This document shows, piece by piece, positions 61,411-64,000 of a stretch of 64,000 bases of DNA. Origin of the DNA: CADEED01 sp020442965 (GTDB taxonomy: Bacteria > Pseudomonadota > Gammaproteobacteria > Steroidobacterales > Steroidobacteraceae); the NCBI GenBank assembly GCA_041395525.1, contig JAWLAH010000004.1, positions 1 through 64,000 on the forward strand, in the 5' to 3' direction. The translations under genes were made by a program, and so were the position numbers. A model generated the notes under the pieces. It was not told where the DNA came from and ran no database searches. It saw nothing but the letters and a program-made list of their open reading frames with translations. How positions within the stretch are numbered: position 1 is the stretch's first letter; each line of letters opens with the position of its first letter.

Positions 61411-64000
61411 CATATTGCGCCGATACTGGCCACCGACTTGATAGAGCGCATGCGATATCTGCCCGAGCGAGCAACACACCACGGCGTCCATCAACGCCGT
61501 AAAAACGTTGCCGCCAGACGCAGCGGCACTCTGCAGTTCTTGCAATGCGCCGGGCGCGTCCGCGGCATTGCGCTGCTGGAACGCCCGAACGGCCTGCACC
61601 TGGTCGTCCTTTTCCTGGTCGGACGAACGAATCAGAGCTACCGCCTGGTGCTCCTGCGAGGCGTCGTGCTCCGACAGAAAGGTATTCACGCCAACGATTG
61701 GCAAGCTGCCGTCATGCTTCAGCGTCTCGTAGTACAGGCTCTCGTCCTGAATCTTGCCGCGTTGATACATGGTTTCCATCGCACCGAGCACGCCGCCGCG
61801 GTCCGAAAGCGATTCGAACTCCTTGTAGACAGCCGCTTCCACCATATCGGTCAACTGCTCTATCAAGAACGATCCCTGCCACGGATTCTGCGTCTTGTTG
61901 AGCCCAAGCTCCCGATTGATGATCATCTGGATCGCGACCGCACGGCGCACGCTTTCCTCCGTTGGAGTCGTCAATGCCTCGTCGTATGCGTTGGTGTGCA
62001 GGCTGTTGCAATTGTCGAACAGAGCGTACATCGCCTGCAGAGTCGTACGGATATCGTTGAACTGGATCTCGCGCGCATGCAGCGAGCGGCCGGACGTTTG
62101 AATGTGGTATTTCAACATTTGGCTACGCGCACTGGCCTCGTAGCGGTCGCGCATCGCACGCGCCCAGATGCGGCGGGCAACGCGACCGATGACCGCGTAC
62201 TCCGGATCCATGCCGTTCGAGAAGAAGAACGAGAGGTTAGGCGCAAAATCGTCGATTGCCATGCCGCGTGCGAGGTAGTACTCGACGATCGTAAAACCAT
62301 TGGCGAGCGTAAAGGCGAGTTGCGAGATTGGATTCGCGCCTGCCTCCGCGATGTGATAGCCAGAGATCGAAACAGAATAGAAGTTCCGAACGTTGTTATC
62401 CGAGAAGAACTGCTGCACGTCGCCCATCATTCTGAGCGCAAACTCGGTCGAGAAGATGCAGGTATTCTGCGCTTGATCTTCTTTCAGGATGTCGGCCTGC
62501 ACGGTACCCCGAGCTAACGACAGCGCCTCGGCACGCACACGTTCGTAGTCGTCGAGCGACAACACACCTGGCGCCACCAATTGTCTGGCGGTGATACCGA
62601 GCAGCGCAAGTCCGGAACCGTCGTGGCCGTCCGGCAAATCGCCCTTGTACGTCGGCACCAGCGCGCCGCGCGCTTGAATATCTTGATGCAAGCGAGCAAT
62701 CAACTTTTCGGCGGCCGGCCACCGCCCTGCCGCCTTCAATACACGCTCGATGCGCTGGTCGATCGCCGTATTCATGAACATCGCAAGCAGCATGGGCGCC
62801 GGACCGTTGATGGTCATCGACACCGAAGTGTTCGCGGCGCACAGATCGAAGCCGGACTACAGCTTCTTCATATCATCGAGCGTGGCGATCGACACCCCCG
62901 AATTACCGGTGCGCCCGTAGATGTCGGGTCGCGTATCGGGATCCTCGCCATACAGCGTGGTTGAATCGAAAGCCGTCGACAAGCGCGTTGCTGCGCTACC
63001 ACGTGCCAGGTAGTGAAACCTTCTGTTCGTGCGTTCCGGCGGACCTTCGCCGGCGAACATGCGAATCGGGTCTTCCTGCTCACGACGATACGGATAGACG
63101 CCACTCGTGTACGGATACTCGCCCGGCAGATTCTCGCTGCGCACGAACCGCAGAATCTCGCCCCAGTCGCTGAACCTGGGTAATGCGATCTTGGGCACCC
63201 GATTTCGACTGAGCGTCTCGCTGTAGTTGGAACCGGTGATCTCACGGTCACGCACCTTGTAGCGATACTCAGGCTCGGACACCGCGGCCGCACGCGCTGG
63301 CCACCGGTTCAGTTCAGCCAACGAATCACTACCGATCTCATCCAACGCCTGGTTGTACGTCGTGCGCAGTGCGAGGCGCGTGGCATCCGCATCCTTGTCC
63401 TCGGCAGCGCGCAAGCAATTGTCCGCATAACGCTTTAACGGCGTCGGTAGCGGCGCATCGTGCAAACTCTTGAGAGACTGGTACAAGCCATACGCACGAC
63501 TCGCTGCCGCTGCCTGCTTTTCCATCTGCGCCGCCGCGGTGCGCCCCATCTGGGCAATCTCGGCCAGGTACCGCGAGCGAGCGCCGGGGATCAGGGGATC
63601 GCGCGTCGTGAACTCCGTCGGTCCCAGATCGAGAGGCTTGGCGTCGCGCTGCGACCATTTCTGCCCGCCAATGCCGCGGTGATCGATCGCTTGGACGATC
63701 GCACCGAACAGCCGATTGACGCCGGGATCGTTGAATCGACTGGCGATCGTCGGAAATACGGGGGTTTCTGCGTCGGGAACCTTCAGGCGTTCGACGTGAT
63801 TGCGTCGCCATTGTTTGCGCACGTCGCGCAGACTGTCCTCTGCGCCACGTTTCTCGAACTTGTTGAGCACGATCATGTCGGCGAAGTCGATCATGTCGAT
63901 CTTTTCGAGCTGACTAGCTGCACCATACTCGTTAGTCATCACATACAGTGACAGATCGACTAGATCGATGATCTCCGTGTCGCTCTGACCGATGCCGGCC
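61408..64000 (-). pseudogene. icmF: Fused acyl-CoA mutase IcmF, 5' end outside, broken by in-frame TAG
   Basis: B12-dependent isobutyryl-CoA-type mutase fused to its G-protein chaperone. Within the window: the end of the G domain (GIGQSDTEIIDLVDL, FADMIVLNKFEKRG as G4), then the mutase barrel (YPYTSGVYPYRREQEDPIRMFAGEGPPE, SMTINGPAPMLLAMFMNTAID, FYSVSISGYHIAEAGANPISQLAFTLANGF, LHTNAYDEALTTPTEESVRRAVAIQMIINRELG). At 62857-62859 a TAG stands where the family has Tyr (DMKKL-stop-SGFDLC); both sides are in the same frame with full-length homology. The stop cuts the mutase barrel, so the gene is probably non-functional unless it is a sequencing error or is read through. Confidence 0.88.

Noticed and set aside
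62857..62859. Pyrrolysine or other recoding of TAG in icmF
   Set aside because: The site is a tyrosine in the family, with no functional reason for a special residue; nonsense mutation or error is more likely.
1..64000. CRISPR arrays, insertion sequences, rRNA operons
   Set aside because: No regularly spaced direct repeats, transposase motifs or rRNA sequence were seen on either strand.

Overview
The window is a GC-rich (roughly 60-65 % by eye), densely coded stretch of a gammaproteobacterial chromosome. The backbone is conserved gammaproteobacterial synteny: guaB-guaA; xseA next to an M23 peptidase; trmJ-iscS-iscA-ndk-rlmN-pilF-rodZ-hisS-yfgM-bamB-der; queA-tgt-yajC-secD-secF; xerD-dsbC. 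Several of these orders fit the Xanthomonadales/Nevskiales/Steroidobacterales neighbourhood, but I cannot place the species from sequence alone.

Layout. 1-17.9 kb is housekeeping: purine synthesis (guaB, 5' part of guaA), xseA, a LytM peptidase, a diguanylate cyclase, and one long leftward run from trmJ to der covering Fe-S assembly, tRNA/rRNA modification, pilus assembly, cell shape and outer-membrane assembly. The Fe-S part is reduced: iscR, hscBA and fdx are absent and the scaffold gene is divergent. 17.9-25 kb is a complete alternative F-type ATPase operon in the order characteristic of N-ATPases (beta, epsilon, Q, R, a, c, b, alpha, gamma). It has no delta gene, its c subunit carries a Na+-type ligand set, and an HdeD-like membrane protein is coupled in front. 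25-31 kb looks like a stress/hypoxia module (Pcm, TraR/DksA zinc protein, CBS-DUF2267 protein, acetate kinase, a frameshifted hybrid kinase, a GNAT enzyme). 31-40.5 kb holds three membrane proteins and the Sec/queuosine cluster.

40.7-41.05 kb is a tRNA-Leu gene split by a 231-nt group I intron; splicing predicts anticodon CAA. 41.2-46.8 kb is an accessory cluster I could not match to a known pathway: a LysR regulator, a signal-peptide-bearing SAM-methyltransferase-like protein, a small unknown protein, an exported flavoprotein oxidoreductase and an exported alpha/beta-hydrolase-fold protein lacking its nucleophile and catalytic histidine. A large inverted repeat sits in the divergent promoter region. 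This is the best candidate for an undescribed system.

46.9-61.1 kb mixes a bacterial eRF1-like protein, a UDG-family protein, aconitase, MgtE, a sulfide-oxidation module (second degenerate IscU-like protein, SQR/FccB-like flavoprotein, DUF1641), DUF488, two universal stress proteins, a Nudix enzyme, a 7Fe ferredoxin, DsbC, XerD and a PlsC-type acyltransferase. 61.1-64 kb holds a cydB remnant directly behind an icmF (fused acyl-CoA mutase) gene interrupted by one in-frame TAG. No CRISPR array, insertion sequence or rRNA operon was seen.
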